Positions 1-11,400 of a stretch of DNA of 64,000 nucleotides are shown piece after piece. Origin of the DNA: Vitis vinifera. Its lineage: Eukaryota; Streptophyta; Magnoliopsida; Vitales; Vitaceae. The notes beneath the pieces are model-generated. The model saw only the letters and a list, made by a program, of their open reading frames with translations, made no database searches and had not been told where the DNA came from. The stretch spans positions 1,379,001-1,443,000 of the forward strand of contig NC_081821.1 in the NCBI RefSeq assembly GCF_030704535.1, in the 5' to 3' direction. Position numbers and translations under genes: made by a program. Position 1 is the first letter of the stretch. Each line of letters begins with the position of its first letter.

Positions 1-1995
1 AATCTCTTCATCTTTTGAGAGGCGTTGGACCTGCTTCTTCACATTGCAGTCTTTATACGTGCACCGGTAGTAGCTTCTACAAACAACAAAAATGAAAGAA
101 ATAATCAATATATCATCTGTGAATATAAGATCATGTCTTTTTCCACTTCAATCCCAACACGAATGATAAAGTTAATAATTTGATTAATAAAGTTAGGTTA
201 TGTCTTATATAAGTCTATATGATTAATATTTCAACTAAATTTATCAAATTATTTAATTAAAAATAAATTTAAAATGAGTTAAATAGTTTAATGTTATAAT
301 TATATTAACTAACCGAATTATTAAATAAGTTAGCTCGAGTTGATAAAAAAACTATCTATTTACTGAATAGATGATACAAGTTCATACTAATTTAACCCAA
401 ACTTAATTATATTTAACCTAAACATGTGAAAAACATATTGGATTTGAATTATATTAATGAATCATATCAAACTTGACCACATGCATAAAGAACTACATGG
501 TAAAAAATTCTTAGACATGGAAACAAGTGAAGTTTGGGAAGGAAAGAGAAATTACTAAAGGGTATGAGAGCAATTTTAATGCTGTGGAAGGCTAAGCAGT
601 GGGCGAGGAGATGTAGGAAGTGGGTAAGGAGCTAAGGTGACGATGCTGGCAATAATGGAGATGGTGGTGATTGTGTCCATTTCTAAGCTAATGCTTGTGG
701 TGGCATTAGTGGTGTTGATGCATGGTGGTGACTTAGCTATATTGGCAATGCAGTGATCTGATGGCGATGGTGATGGTAGTGGCAAGAAAAAGAAGTGTAT
801 TTCTTTTATGTTATCTAAATGGAGCTTACCTAAGATCTATAACACTGTTTTGAAGAAATTTTTAATGAAATCCTATAACATATGGTTTTTTTCCAAGTGG
901 AAAGAGTCGCGTCCTAATATACTAATGGCAAAGTCTGTTTGATACCTAGGAATTGGAATGAGAATATGATGGAAAATAAATCAAAATTCTAATAAGAATG
1001 AGATTTGGTCTCATAATATATATATATAATTATAATTTTTTTTATTCTGAATCTTATTATAAAAACAATCCATACACATCAACAAATAAAAATGAGAATG
1101 GACTTGACTTTTGTTCTATTCCCATGCCCTATTCCAACATTCCAAACACGACAATAACCCGAGAAAGAGATGCTATGTGAAGAATACAAAGAATAATATG
1201 ATCTAAAATTTGATTAGAATCAAATCACCTACTTCAAAAAATGCAATGCAAAGACTTGTACTCAAGGCAAGTAATCAAGCTGCAGTTTGAGAGTATGTCA
1301 TATGAATACTAAACCACATATCATATAGGGCAAATCTGAATGGTCTCTTCCATATGCCTTGCAGTAAATTGCAAACATGATGGATCATGGACCGTACGTA
1401 TGGTCCTTTCCTGTATATACTAGTAGTATTCATGTGATAGAATCTGACTGCAGATCAGAACTCATCATACATGATGATGATCTCTCTGGGTCAATACATT
1501 CTTTGCATTTTCATGCAAAGATGCATGGTTGCAGGAGTATCATGCCAAACTGCAACTGGGATTTTGCTTTCTACTTGGTTATGCAGGCAGGCAGGCAATG
1601 GTACTACCAGGAATAATGGAGAAGACTGTTGAGATATTCTTGTATAAGAAATTTCCATGAAAACCCAAGATCAGAAAACCAAAAGAAATGACAAAATGAT
1701 GATGAGAGGTACTAACTGACCTGGGAAATTTGTTGTTCTTGACTGCTTTCTGCCCATATTTCCTCCATCGATACCCATCATCAAGGATATCAACATGGCT
1801 CCTCGTTTGAAACGCAAATCTGTGCTTTCTAATCTTCTTTTGACCTTCCTTTTTACCTGGTTTTTCCTTGGTCTCAGAGGCATCAAAACCAGCACTCTTA
1901 TAAATGTTCATAGCATGAAAATTTGCCATGTTTGGTGGAAAAGGATTTGCGGGTGATTTTGATGAACCGGGAAAAAGTATTTGGTGGCCTTCCAT
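1..1995 (-). CDS. WRKY transcription factor, group IIc (5' part, runs off the window)
   Basis: Sequence-specific nuclear transcription factor that would bind W-box promoter elements. Exon 1 is 1721-1995 (ATG at 1995) and exon 2 starts at 76 and runs off the left edge. Exon 1 ends inside an Arg codon (AG|A) with a GT donor at 1720-1719, and exon 2 follows a TTTGTAG acceptor, which is the conserved intron position of group IIc/III WRKY domains. The joined protein has a basic linker ([14 protein letters not shown]), [15 protein letters not shown], and after the intron [20 protein letters not shown]. The zinc-finger cysteines (C-x4-C) are present; the HxH half lies outside the window. The short N-terminus and linker resemble the AtWRKY75/45/43/24/56 class, but the exact orthologue cannot be fixed without the missing C-terminus. 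The 1.64-kb intron holds a short inverted-repeat element (about 933-1150). Confidence 0.93.
933..1150. mobile_element. MITE-like inverted-repeat element, family 2, copy 1
   Basis: A 218-bp AT-rich segment in the WRKY intron. It begins GTCTGTTTGATACCTAGGAA and ends with TATTCCAACATTCCAAACAC, which is an imperfect inverted repeat of the start (GTGTTTGGAATGTTGGAATA). There is no coding capacity; a 60-residue ORF inside it is incidental. A second element with similar ends lies at 48804-48975. No clear target-site duplication was seen, so the superfamily (hAT-like is a guess) is open. Confidence 0.45.
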
Positions 1996-3278
1996 TAGAG
2001 AGACTGAGAGAGATTGAGATTAAAACAGGCGGATTTCACGAAGAAGATGAATCAACAGGCTTGTGGTGGGAAAAGAGGGGATGGGAGGAAGAAGTTTATG
2101 CGATGGTAAAAGGCAGAACACAGAAAAAGAAGGGCGGCCTAATGGCTAGCGTCCAAATTCACTTTTCTCTGCAGAGAAAATTGAGTCCTGCAATATCACA
2201 CACCCGTCCCTTTCCTGCATAGTCAAAGGTGTCGTGGACGGCACGCAAACTGCAAATATATGTACAAGATTTGAAGTCCCACGATTACAATCACAAGAGA
2301 CGTCTTTGATGGGAAGAAGTTCCGATTCCGAACACAGTACATATAATAATAGGTGCTATCCATGTCAAAGCTCGATATGATTCCCACCAGCTTGTCTATA
2401 CGATTTAAATTCAGCATGCTGTTCAATAGTTTGGATGGAATATAATTGACTTTCATGTGACTTGTATTTTCTGTTTAATAAATAAATAATTTTTAAATGA
2501 ATTTTAACCTGATTAAGATATTAATCATATAAGCTTATATAAGATAATATCTAAATTTATATTTTTGATATAATTATTATTTGTGTTTTGGCACGACACG
2601 AATACGACTCTGACTCACCTACGTGAATTACCACCCATAATGCTATACATATACGAGACTTTCTATTATGAAGTTATAAAGATAATATCTATATATAAGA
2701 AAACGAATTATTACAAATAATATAAAAACCAATTTTTTGGATCGGGGGTAGGAGTTTATTTGTTTTATCATGTGAGAAATATTTATTTAACATTTGGTAT
2801 GACAATTTTATAAAATATGACCAGAATATAGGGTCTCCATGAAAATGATTGTGAATTTCTTTTTAACAAAATAGACACATATTAAATGTGAAAACTTTAG
2901 CAATATCTACATGGTGCGTTTGTGGTGTACCAACAAGAGGATCAGTATGGAAAAAATGTTTCCAGCTCATCCAGTCAAAGGACGTGAAGCTTATCACGAG
3001 TTACTCAATATGCGGATGATGAGTCAGACCTTGGCCCTCCATACAGATTGCAGAATCTCTTATTGAGTGCCTTTGAGAGCCATCACTTAGCTGCCTTCAA
3101 CTGTAAGCCACCTTGAAACCCTTCTAGCCCCACTTGCCTAATTCGTAGAAGGGTACAAACAAACATACAGCTGCTCACAGGAAATTCTTCCTTGTTTGGT
3201 GTCAAAGCAGTGACTTGACTTCCGCCGAGATACATGGGTAGACTAGCCCTAAACACACTCCATATGACTCATCTGAGC

Positions 3279-3605
3279 AAATGCTAAGGTATCATAGGCT
3301 ATTACCAAACAAGGCAATCGGATCATACCATGTCTAGTGAAATTTAAGTTATGGAAGGAAAGTATAAACGAATGAGACCAAGTATAAGGGTACAAATGAG
3401 GCTTGAAAATATCTGCATGGCTTCCTGTAATTTCAGTCTCACATAATGGAAAATGCTGTGTATCATAGTGCTACCCACCGAACAAGGAATCTGGATCGTA
3501 CAACATGTGTAATGAGATTTAAGTCATCCAGCCAAGTATGAACAAATTGGATTAGGGTATAAATGATAAAACTTGAAAAATATATGCATGTTTCCCATGA
3601 TTGGT
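3279..3605. repeat. Degenerate two-copy direct repeat, period about 171 bp
   Basis: Unit A (from 3279) and unit B (from 3450) share, in the same order, AAATGCT..TATCATAG, ACAAGGAATCTGGATCGTAC-like sequence, TGAATTTAAGT-like sequence, AAGTATAA/AAGTATGAACAAAT and CTTGAAAATAT.TGCATG. They differ at many positions and by small indels, so the duplication is old. No protein or RNA identity was recognised. Confidence 0.6.
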
Positions 3606-4078
3606 GGTACTATTTCGGTGAGACCCTTGAAGCCTCTCATCATGGATAAATATTTCCCCACATTTCCACAGTTTTCAATCAGGAAGGACCCCCTGTTCTT
3701 TCACAGCCTCTTTGACTATCATTCTACCTTCTCTTCTACCATGTGGCTGCCGACCAGCAAAAGAGGTGGAATGAATCATGACAGGTATCATCAAATCATC
3801 CATATATCCCTGATAAAGACATTTGGCTTTCATCATCCACTTTTTGAGTGGGAAGGAAGCTTTAGAATTGAAAGGGGGCTGGGGGAGTGTATGCAGCCAA
3901 GAAGTGGATGAATGATAGCAGCAGTATCCAAGTCTAGTGGTGGGCAGATGTACCTTGTACATGAACCATGTGAGAAACAAGAAGCAATCAAAGAAAAGAT
4001 TAGGCAACATGAAACATCTGACGAATATTATGATGTTGTTCACATCATAAAAGAAGTGGGATCAGCCAGTAGAGCAAG

Positions 4079-4180
4079 TTAGGCAGCCTGTTGTAATTTC
4101 CTGATGGCTTTCTTGAAAACTACATAGGCCTTCAAGCCAGAATCTAAATGAACCCAAGTAACCTCTGGTAATGTTTGGTT
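4079..4180 (-). other. Exon-like ORF segment, possible terminal exon of an unknown gene
   Basis: On the minus strand a pyrimidine-rich tract ending TTCTTCAG is followed by 33 codons and a TAA stop. The encoded peptide starts NQTLPEVTWVHLDSG and ends KAIRKLQQAA. Codon use and composition look more protein-like than the surroundings. Upstream on the same strand, about 4230-4550, there are further short open stretches and a TTTTTGCAG acceptor-like site, but no consistent set of exons could be assembled and no family was recognised. It may be a remnant or chance. Confidence 0.22.
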
Positions 4181-4785
4181 CTGAAGAATAAAAAGGAAAA
4201 AGGAAATCTTAAGTGGAAGTGCATAAAATCTCAGACATACAGGTACCTCTCTCGGTATAAACCCACCCAAATTGGTAGCTTCGCTAGAAATAAATCAAAT
4301 GGAAAAAGCTGAAAGTTGTAGATTTGGGACAGAAAAAACTGCTACAAGCATGAGAACAACCAAAAAAGGTTTATGGTTCTAAGAGCCGTAAAGCCACCGA
4401 CTCTGCAAAAAGAAAAGGAACTCGAAAAGTAGGAGATGTCACAAACAAGCCCATGGAGAAAACTCCATAAAAAGCTTCTCCCAACCAGAGGGAAAGGAGG
4501 GTGTTCCGCCATTAAAGTCTCCCTGCGTAAAAGGTATTACATCCAGAGAATGATCATTCACGTCTACTTCTCAAATTATTCAAGGCAAAATTTTGAGCAT
4601 TTTTTCAAATTTTATAAAGATTTCTTTAAGAAATAATTATAGAAATATATAGAATAATTTAAAATAAAACACTAGATTTAAAAAATAAAAAAATAAGTTA
4701 AAAATATTTTAAACTTTCAAACAAATTTTATTTTACAAAAATCAAAGAACAGTTTTCAAAATTATTTTCGGAAACAATTACCAAA

Positions 4786-5033
4786 CGGATCTTACCATCT
4801 TCACTAAAGAAAATAAATTTTTTATATTTTATTTTACTATGAAAGTTATGAAAGAATGTCAAATATAATTAAGATTAATTAAATAAAATTATATTTTTAA
4901 ATTATTTAATCTTTATATAAAAGAGTTAAATACATAAAATAAATTTAGAATAAGATATAAAAATAATTTATTAACTTTAATTTTATTTTTTATTTTTCTT
5001 TATCTTTTTCCCTTTCCGAACCAAACATAGTGT
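4786..5033. mobile_element. MITE-like AT-rich element, family 1, copy A
   Basis: This segment shares a long AT-rich core with a second copy at 48471-48799: TCAAATATAATTAA.ATTAAT, TTTTAAA.TATTTAATCTTTA, a TATAAAA.AGTTAAA block and AATTTATT.ACTTTAA in the same order. It ends TTTCCGAACCAAACATAG, matching the TTGGTTC-type terminus of the other copy. The left end is not well defined. It is non-coding. Confidence 0.5.
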
Positions 5034-5877
5034 CAAGTTAAGGTTCTATCATATGCACTTAACCTTAACTCCTTTTGCTTTCAATTTCTGTGTATACCAT
5101 TTGTCAAAAAGTCATAATGCCGGCAATGGAAACTAGTCATTTTGTCATCAAACTAATAAAATAAGAGCAACTTGTGACCTTAATCTTATACTTGAAATTT
5201 ACATAAAGAAGAGCATTAAGTATTCAGTAAATAGGTCACTTCAGCCTTGCATAAAAATACAGTGTTCAGCAACTGCCTGAACAGGGGTATGAGGATGGGC
5301 TGTTTGCTAGAAACAAAGCCTTGTTCAATTTTTTGGGCCTCAGTCTGCTAAAGGCAGAGGGGCCTGGGCTAACTATTGAAGCCCAATATGGGCATGAAAA
5401 CCCAACCCAAACTCAAAACCCCACCATAGAATTGACCAAACCCACAAACCTAAAATGAGGGAAAAAAGAAGAAAAAAAAGAAGACCAGCCTTCATTTGTG
5501 ATTTTAAGACACCCCTCCTTCTTCTAACTCCAATAAACTTGATTGTTGGAATGATCGAGTATTTTTTTAGTAGGCCTAGTCCAACTCCCAGGCAAAGTGT
5601 CACTCAAGAATCATATTTGTTTTGCTCATCATGCAAGGATAACATGAAGCTGATAATGCTTAAAATTGAATTAACATGAAGACTCAAGTCTATAACAATC
5701 ATCAGATCTTTATTATGATAAAAGCATGGAAAGTCCATTAAACTCAGAAACAGAAGCACAGGGGGCACAGAAGCTATAGAATTAAGCCAAGACATAAAGC
5801 AATTGAGAACTGGAGTCAATAAGAACCTAAGGAAAGCAAAATTCAACTAGTACAGTGAAACATAAATTGAAGGCTGT

Positions 5878-8419
5878 CTACTTGGGTTTGGGAGCCGGTG
5901 CATCCTTCTTAACACCATTGGGCTGAGCTGCAGGTGCTGCTTTTGTTGGAGGGTTTAGCTCCTCCCAGGCTTCAATCCACGTAACCATGGAATCTGCGAG
6001 TTTCTGGAAGTAAGGATCAACATGCCCCAGCTTCTCCTTGACCTGCTTAGAAAGCTCAATGTAGCATTGCTGCACAGTTATGCATTCTTTTGGGAAGACA
6101 ACAGATTGGAAGAATGGGATGATGTCTTCTTGCCAGTATATTCCTTTGTATTCTTTCTTCAAATTGACAAATGGGTTGCTCGCCTTACTGTGCCAAATGT
6201 ATGGCAGCCCAGTTTTCACACCAAGACTCATATGGTCACAGATCACCTAAAAACCAATATAATAGAATATTAAAGGATGTGATCTATTAAGGGTCAAAGA
6301 AAGCTAGACATGATAATTTTAGCTTTAACGAAAAGAGAGCAGATAAACATCTCCAATAAACTGAGCATATGCATTTCCATCCTAACACAGTTATTACTTC
6401 AAAGACGGGACAGAAGTTGAACCCAGTTATTCAGGGTTTAAGCAAGACATTCCAAATAACCAATCCTGCCTCCAAGAAATTGATGCAGATCAGTCCCCCA
6501 CCAAATCTATGGGACAGCGAAAGAACTGGTAAATATTATCCTAGCAATTAGTCTCTTTAGCAATTTTAAAGGTAGTGGACTAATCAAGGAGGATACATTG
6601 TCAATGATCATATGATTGAAACATTATATTTTGGCCATCAAATGGCATAGTCAATCAAGTCCCAAAACTCACATCTAGTCAACTTTAAGGCATTAAAAAG
6701 ATGAAAAGCACAAGAAAGAAAGACCCATGAGAAAGAAGATAAGATACCTTCGCACACCATCCAGCCCACATATCGTCGTATCTGCCAATTGGTTGGCCAT
6801 CACCCATAAGCCCAAAGTACATAGCAGGACCTATGAGTTCCCGGTCGAATCCAAGGTTCATGCCACACATTGGAAATAGAGTTCCTTTTGGGATGGTCAT
6901 AACAGCATCCACATACCTGAGTGAACTAAAATTAATGCATGTTTCAGGGAAAGATTAAGCTGAAGAGAGATTCTGTCTCCAACCCTATGTTTTAGATATG
7001 ACAGTCGACGTATTTTAGAGGGGAAAGAACTCAGGCCCACATTAATGGACAACAATACACACAAAGCAAAACAAGGTGTTTAAGTGACACATCATTGACA
7101 CCAACACTTAGAAAAATAGAAGTTAAGAGAGGAAATTCTAAAACATTAAGATGGGAAATGGTATTGAAGCAATGCAGCTGCAACAAGTTGGTTTGTGAAC
7201 CCCAAAACAGAGTATCAAAAGGCCAGACACTTGGGACAAGTAACTTAAAGGACTAAAATTTTCTCAGGAAAAATACAATGCTCTCTTAACAAGGGTTCTG
7301 GAAAAATAAATAAACTAATGAAAGCAACAAAATGGATATGTTCACAATCCACAATGAAGCCACCAACAAATAGAGTATAAGGGAAAAACCTGGTGTTGCG
7401 CTCGAGAGGCTTGACAAGCTGAGTTGGGGCATCATAATCAGGGATGTTGAGCCACAGCCCATGAGATATAGCAGTTGGGGCTCCTTCCCTCAAGCTAAAT
7501 GGGTATCCCCGAACAAAATCAGCTCCTTCCCTGAAAGGATCATACAGGGTGTTGAAGAAGAAGGGAGTCGACGGTGTCAGCAAGTTCTGTATGTGCTGCG
7601 CCAATGCATTTATCTCCTTCCCACTCGGATCCTTAGCCACCTTTTTCCACACAAACCCTCGTTACTCTCACCCAAAATTTTGAATTCATAATGCTGATTA
7701 GAAATTAGAATGAGACAGTCATACAAATTCCTTACACATAAACAATAATCAAACAGCATTTACTCCTCAGTTTCTCACAAAATTAAACCCCATTAGTTGC
7801 TTCTTCCAATTTAGCAATTTTCCATCGAAAGATTGAATTTACCATAAAGGAAAATGATTTGATCACAGAGAGCTTTTCCCGGAAACGCTTTTCTAGGAAA
7901 ATAATCCCAAAAAATAGTATTTATCAGTTAAAGTAAAACCGACAAATATAATGAATATATATATCTAAATTCCAAATGGAGAACTGAGAAAAAAAATGCC
8001 AATCAGGCCAAAATTCCCAGGAGTTTACGAAATATTTCTATATATAAAAAACAAATCCATTCTCAGTAGCATTTTTTGAGGTGAGAACTACTTACAAAGC
8101 AGTCATCATCAATGGTGAAGATGTACTTCTTCTTGGAAACGAGGAAGCCGAAGCAGCGACAAGCGGAGTCCTTGAAGGAGATACAGCTTGCCTTGGGTCC
8201 CAGGATCCGATTCACGTCGTTCCGGTTGTAGAGCTCGTAGTCGAACCCCTCCGGAACCCGAATCGTCTTCGTCGGATCTCCGTCCTGTACGATTATCAGA
8301 TGGTATGGCTGGAAAAATGGCCTCCACATCTCCAAGAAATCCAGGTTCCTGATGGTGGGAATCACTATGTCCAGATCGTCCTTCAACGCCGGTGTCACTG
8401 GAATCGCCGGTTGTGCCAT
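5878..8419 (-). CDS. RGP1: Reversibly glycosylated polypeptide / UDP-arabinopyranose mutase
   Basis: Interconverts UDP-arabinopyranose and UDP-arabinofuranose at the cytosolic face of the Golgi, supplying arabinofuranose for cell-wall arabinans and arabinoxylans. There are four exons: 8096-8419 (ATG at 8419), 7390-7640, 6748-6916 and 5878-6246 (stop TAG), all with GT-AG introns in phase, giving 370 residues against a usual 355-365. Exon 1 carries the family start [18 protein letters not shown] and the DXD-type IDDDCF motif at its 3' end. Exons 2 and 3 carry [20 protein letters not shown] and [15 protein letters not shown], and exon 4 carries [20 protein letters not shown]. The Pro/Ala/Lys-rich tail ([14 protein letters not shown]) is typical of class 1 RGPs. 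No transmembrane segment is seen, as expected for a peripheral protein. The reading frame looks intact. Confidence 0.96.
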
Positions 8420-11400
8420 GGTCTCAAGGTAGCTCTGGCCCGAAAATGAGAAGACGAGCGGTGGTGCTGGTCGGGAATGGTGGTGGTGGTGGGACTGGTT
8501 CAGGTGAGATTTATAGTGGGGGAAGAGGGCGGGGGGTTACGTTGTTTTGTAATGAAAAAAGGATTTGAGATTTTGGCGACGTGGCACTACTGGACTGGGC
8601 TACGCTGGAGCCGCCACGGACAACAACCGTTACAACCTACCATTTTAATGAATTACAATTGGGCAGGTTAAGAAAACGCAAACCTAAAAATTTTGGCATT
8701 GATTTGATTAAAATATGTAATCAATCTATACAAACTCCATGTACTGTAATTTTTTTTTTAATCAAAATTTTTAAAATTTTTTATATTACTTATTTTGTAA
8801 AATAAAAAATTTTAATTAAGAAATTAAAAAATTAAATTTGTGACTAAAAAAGCTGAATTAAAAAAATATTTATAAAAGATAATGTAAAATAATAATAATA
8901 TTTTTAATTATTTAAGATATATAAATTATTTTTACATATTAAATAATATAATATAAAAAATTATAAAATTTTAAATAATTTAATTATAAATATTATTAAA
9001 AGCAAGAGAATTTTTGTATTTTTTAATAGCAAATATTGAAATACAATATAATTTAAATTTAAATAAATATCAAACATTCAAAAATAATATATATTTCATT
9101 TAATTTTTCTTTTATTCTTTTTACGAATTAAATATAAATATAATATATCTTATTACATATATTATTTTAAGTTTTTATATTTATTAATTATGATATCCAA
9201 AATAATATATGACATTAAAAATAATATCTTAAGAGATTCATATTTTATCCAATCAAATATGATATTTTAGGATATAATATCTTATCATACCGACAAAAAA
9301 ACTTAGATATTGAAGCTATATTGGTCAAATTTCTAATGATTTATGTACTCAAATTTGGATGGAATTTGTGTACTCAAATTTTGTCCAAATATGTGTACTC
9401 AAATCTTGTCCGAATTTGAGTTGTGTATGGGTTTGTTTGGTAATGTTTTTAAAAAACTCTTTTAACCCAAAAATTATTATTATTTTTTTATCATTTTTTT
9501 AAATGAGATGTTTGATAAAATTTAAAAAACATTTCTAAAATTTTGAAAAATCACTTATAACGTTTTTCTAAAAAACATTTGATATATGATTTTCTTAAAA
9601 ACACTTTTAGATAAAATATTTTAATTAAAAATACTTTGAATAAAATATTATTGAATACATTTTTTAGAGTTTGTTTAATAATAATTTTAAGAAATAATTC
9701 TAAAATTTTTAATATTTAAAAATTTATATTATTTAAATATTAAAAATATTTTTTAAAATTACTATCAAACATACCCTCATTCATTTGTATTTAAGAGTAA
9801 TTGTGGAGTGTGATTTTGATTTAATGTGGAATTGGGTCCAACACAAGCGGGGTAGTATTGACTATTGACACTCGGGTTGGACGCAATTAGCCTTGTTATT
9901 GGTCAATCGATGGGATTGATTCATCCCAGGCAATTGGAGGTTGTAACTATTGCATTGCGTACGGATGCAGAGGAGCTGAACCCTTATTAATGAGTTCTTT
10001 TCTGTAGAGGAAGAGGAAGGTTCGTTAAAAGGGGCATAACGCTGCATTTAAAAGGGGCATAAGCAGCGCCATGGTCACGTGAAGGTGAAGCCAACCCAAA
10101 ACGCTGCGTTTACTTAATGGGTCTGACTCTTGGGTTTTGTGGAATCACGTGGTATGACTTTTGAGGAAAACGTGACTCCATCACCGCGCCCATAAGCGTT
10201 TTGGTACAATTTCACTTTCTCCCTTTTAACCCCATTCTTAGGATTTACACGTTTTCAACCACCCTTTGTGGAAATTAGGCATATTGGGATTTTAACCCAA
10301 AAATACCACCCCCACTAGTAGGTGGATCTTTTCCTAATAAAGTTACAACACTATCATAACTTTGCCTAATTTAAATTGATTTTTTCACATTAATATTAAT
10401 TTTAAAAAATTCAAAGATGTTTTAGGTAGCAGTTTTTCAAAACATTTTTTAAAAACGATTATTTAGTGTTTTTTTAAAACAAATATATGTTTGGAACCTA
10501 AAATGTTTTTAACATATTATTTATATTTTTAATAAAATCATAAAAAAAAAAGTTAAAACAACTTAAAATAACTAAAAGATATTTTTAATAATACTCTATT
10601 TTCTATTTTTAAAAATAAAAAATTATTTTTTATTTTATAGTTGTCAAACATTTTTTTTCTTCTAAAAAATGAAAAATTATTTTTGAAAACAATTACACCC
10701 TTAAGTTTTAATACCATCATTTAGATTTCAATATACACATGTCATTTTTTTTATTTTTTATCTTTAATCAATTTTTAATGTAAGCAGTCATGTTTCTTGT
10801 AATCTATCATATTTTTAATTTATATATGTATACATGAATTTAAATTTTGAATCATTAATTTAATTTTACTTACTACATGCATACTTTCAAAGAGTATTTA
10901 TTTTAAATTATGGTTGGATTAAAAAAAAATCAAAAGCCCCCTTTAAATCAAATAATAGCTAATTTGTTGAATAAATATAGATGTAAAAATGAGGGTTTTG
11001 TTCCCATTATTGACAAAAATGTTTCCTATTTAATAAGATCATTTGACATGGATTTTTGTTAAGATCCCATTTTCGGTATAGTTTAATTTCTATTTCTAAT
11101 GATAGAAATAAAAGAATAAACTTTACACTCCTTCGAAATATAAGTCACATCAAGAAATGCGAACGTGATTAACAGTTTTAGTATTTGAGAAATTCTTTTG
11201 AATAAGACATAAATACCCTTATTCGAAAATCATTTATCGAATGCTTCTTCGGGAATATTACAAGTTATTTTTCAAATTTTTCTAAATTTTGAAAAATATC
11301 TTATTTTAATATTTTCTAAAAACTAAACGTTTTCTAAATTCCACAATAGCTTCCACAACTCATATCATGGAAAGTGTACGAGGGACATGCACCATGTGAA

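Larger units (their letters stand above)
1996..5877. other. Intergenic spacer between the WRKY gene and the RGP gene
   Basis: About 3.9 kb between the WRKY start and the RGP stop codon. It holds the WRKY promoter and 5' UTR (1996 to about 2200), a degenerate two-copy direct repeat (3279-3605), one exon-like stretch on the minus strand (4079-4180) and an AT-rich element (about 4786-5033). ORFs on either strand are short and resemble no family known to me. I saw no tRNA or known miRNA precursor. Confidence 0.6.

Noticed and set aside
576-785. Minus-strand 69-residue Ser/Thr/Ile-rich ORF
   Set aside because: It lies inside the WRKY intron, comes from GGTGGTGATG-type low-complexity sequence, and has no splice or family support.
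1377-1616. Plus-strand 79-residue ORF
   Set aside because: It is inside the WRKY intron and has no recognisable domain.
3830-3910. Possible miRNA precursor around GAATTGAAAGGGGGCTGGGG
   Set aside because: It does not match any miRNA I know (compared with miR159/319 by eye), and no complementary arm was found nearby.
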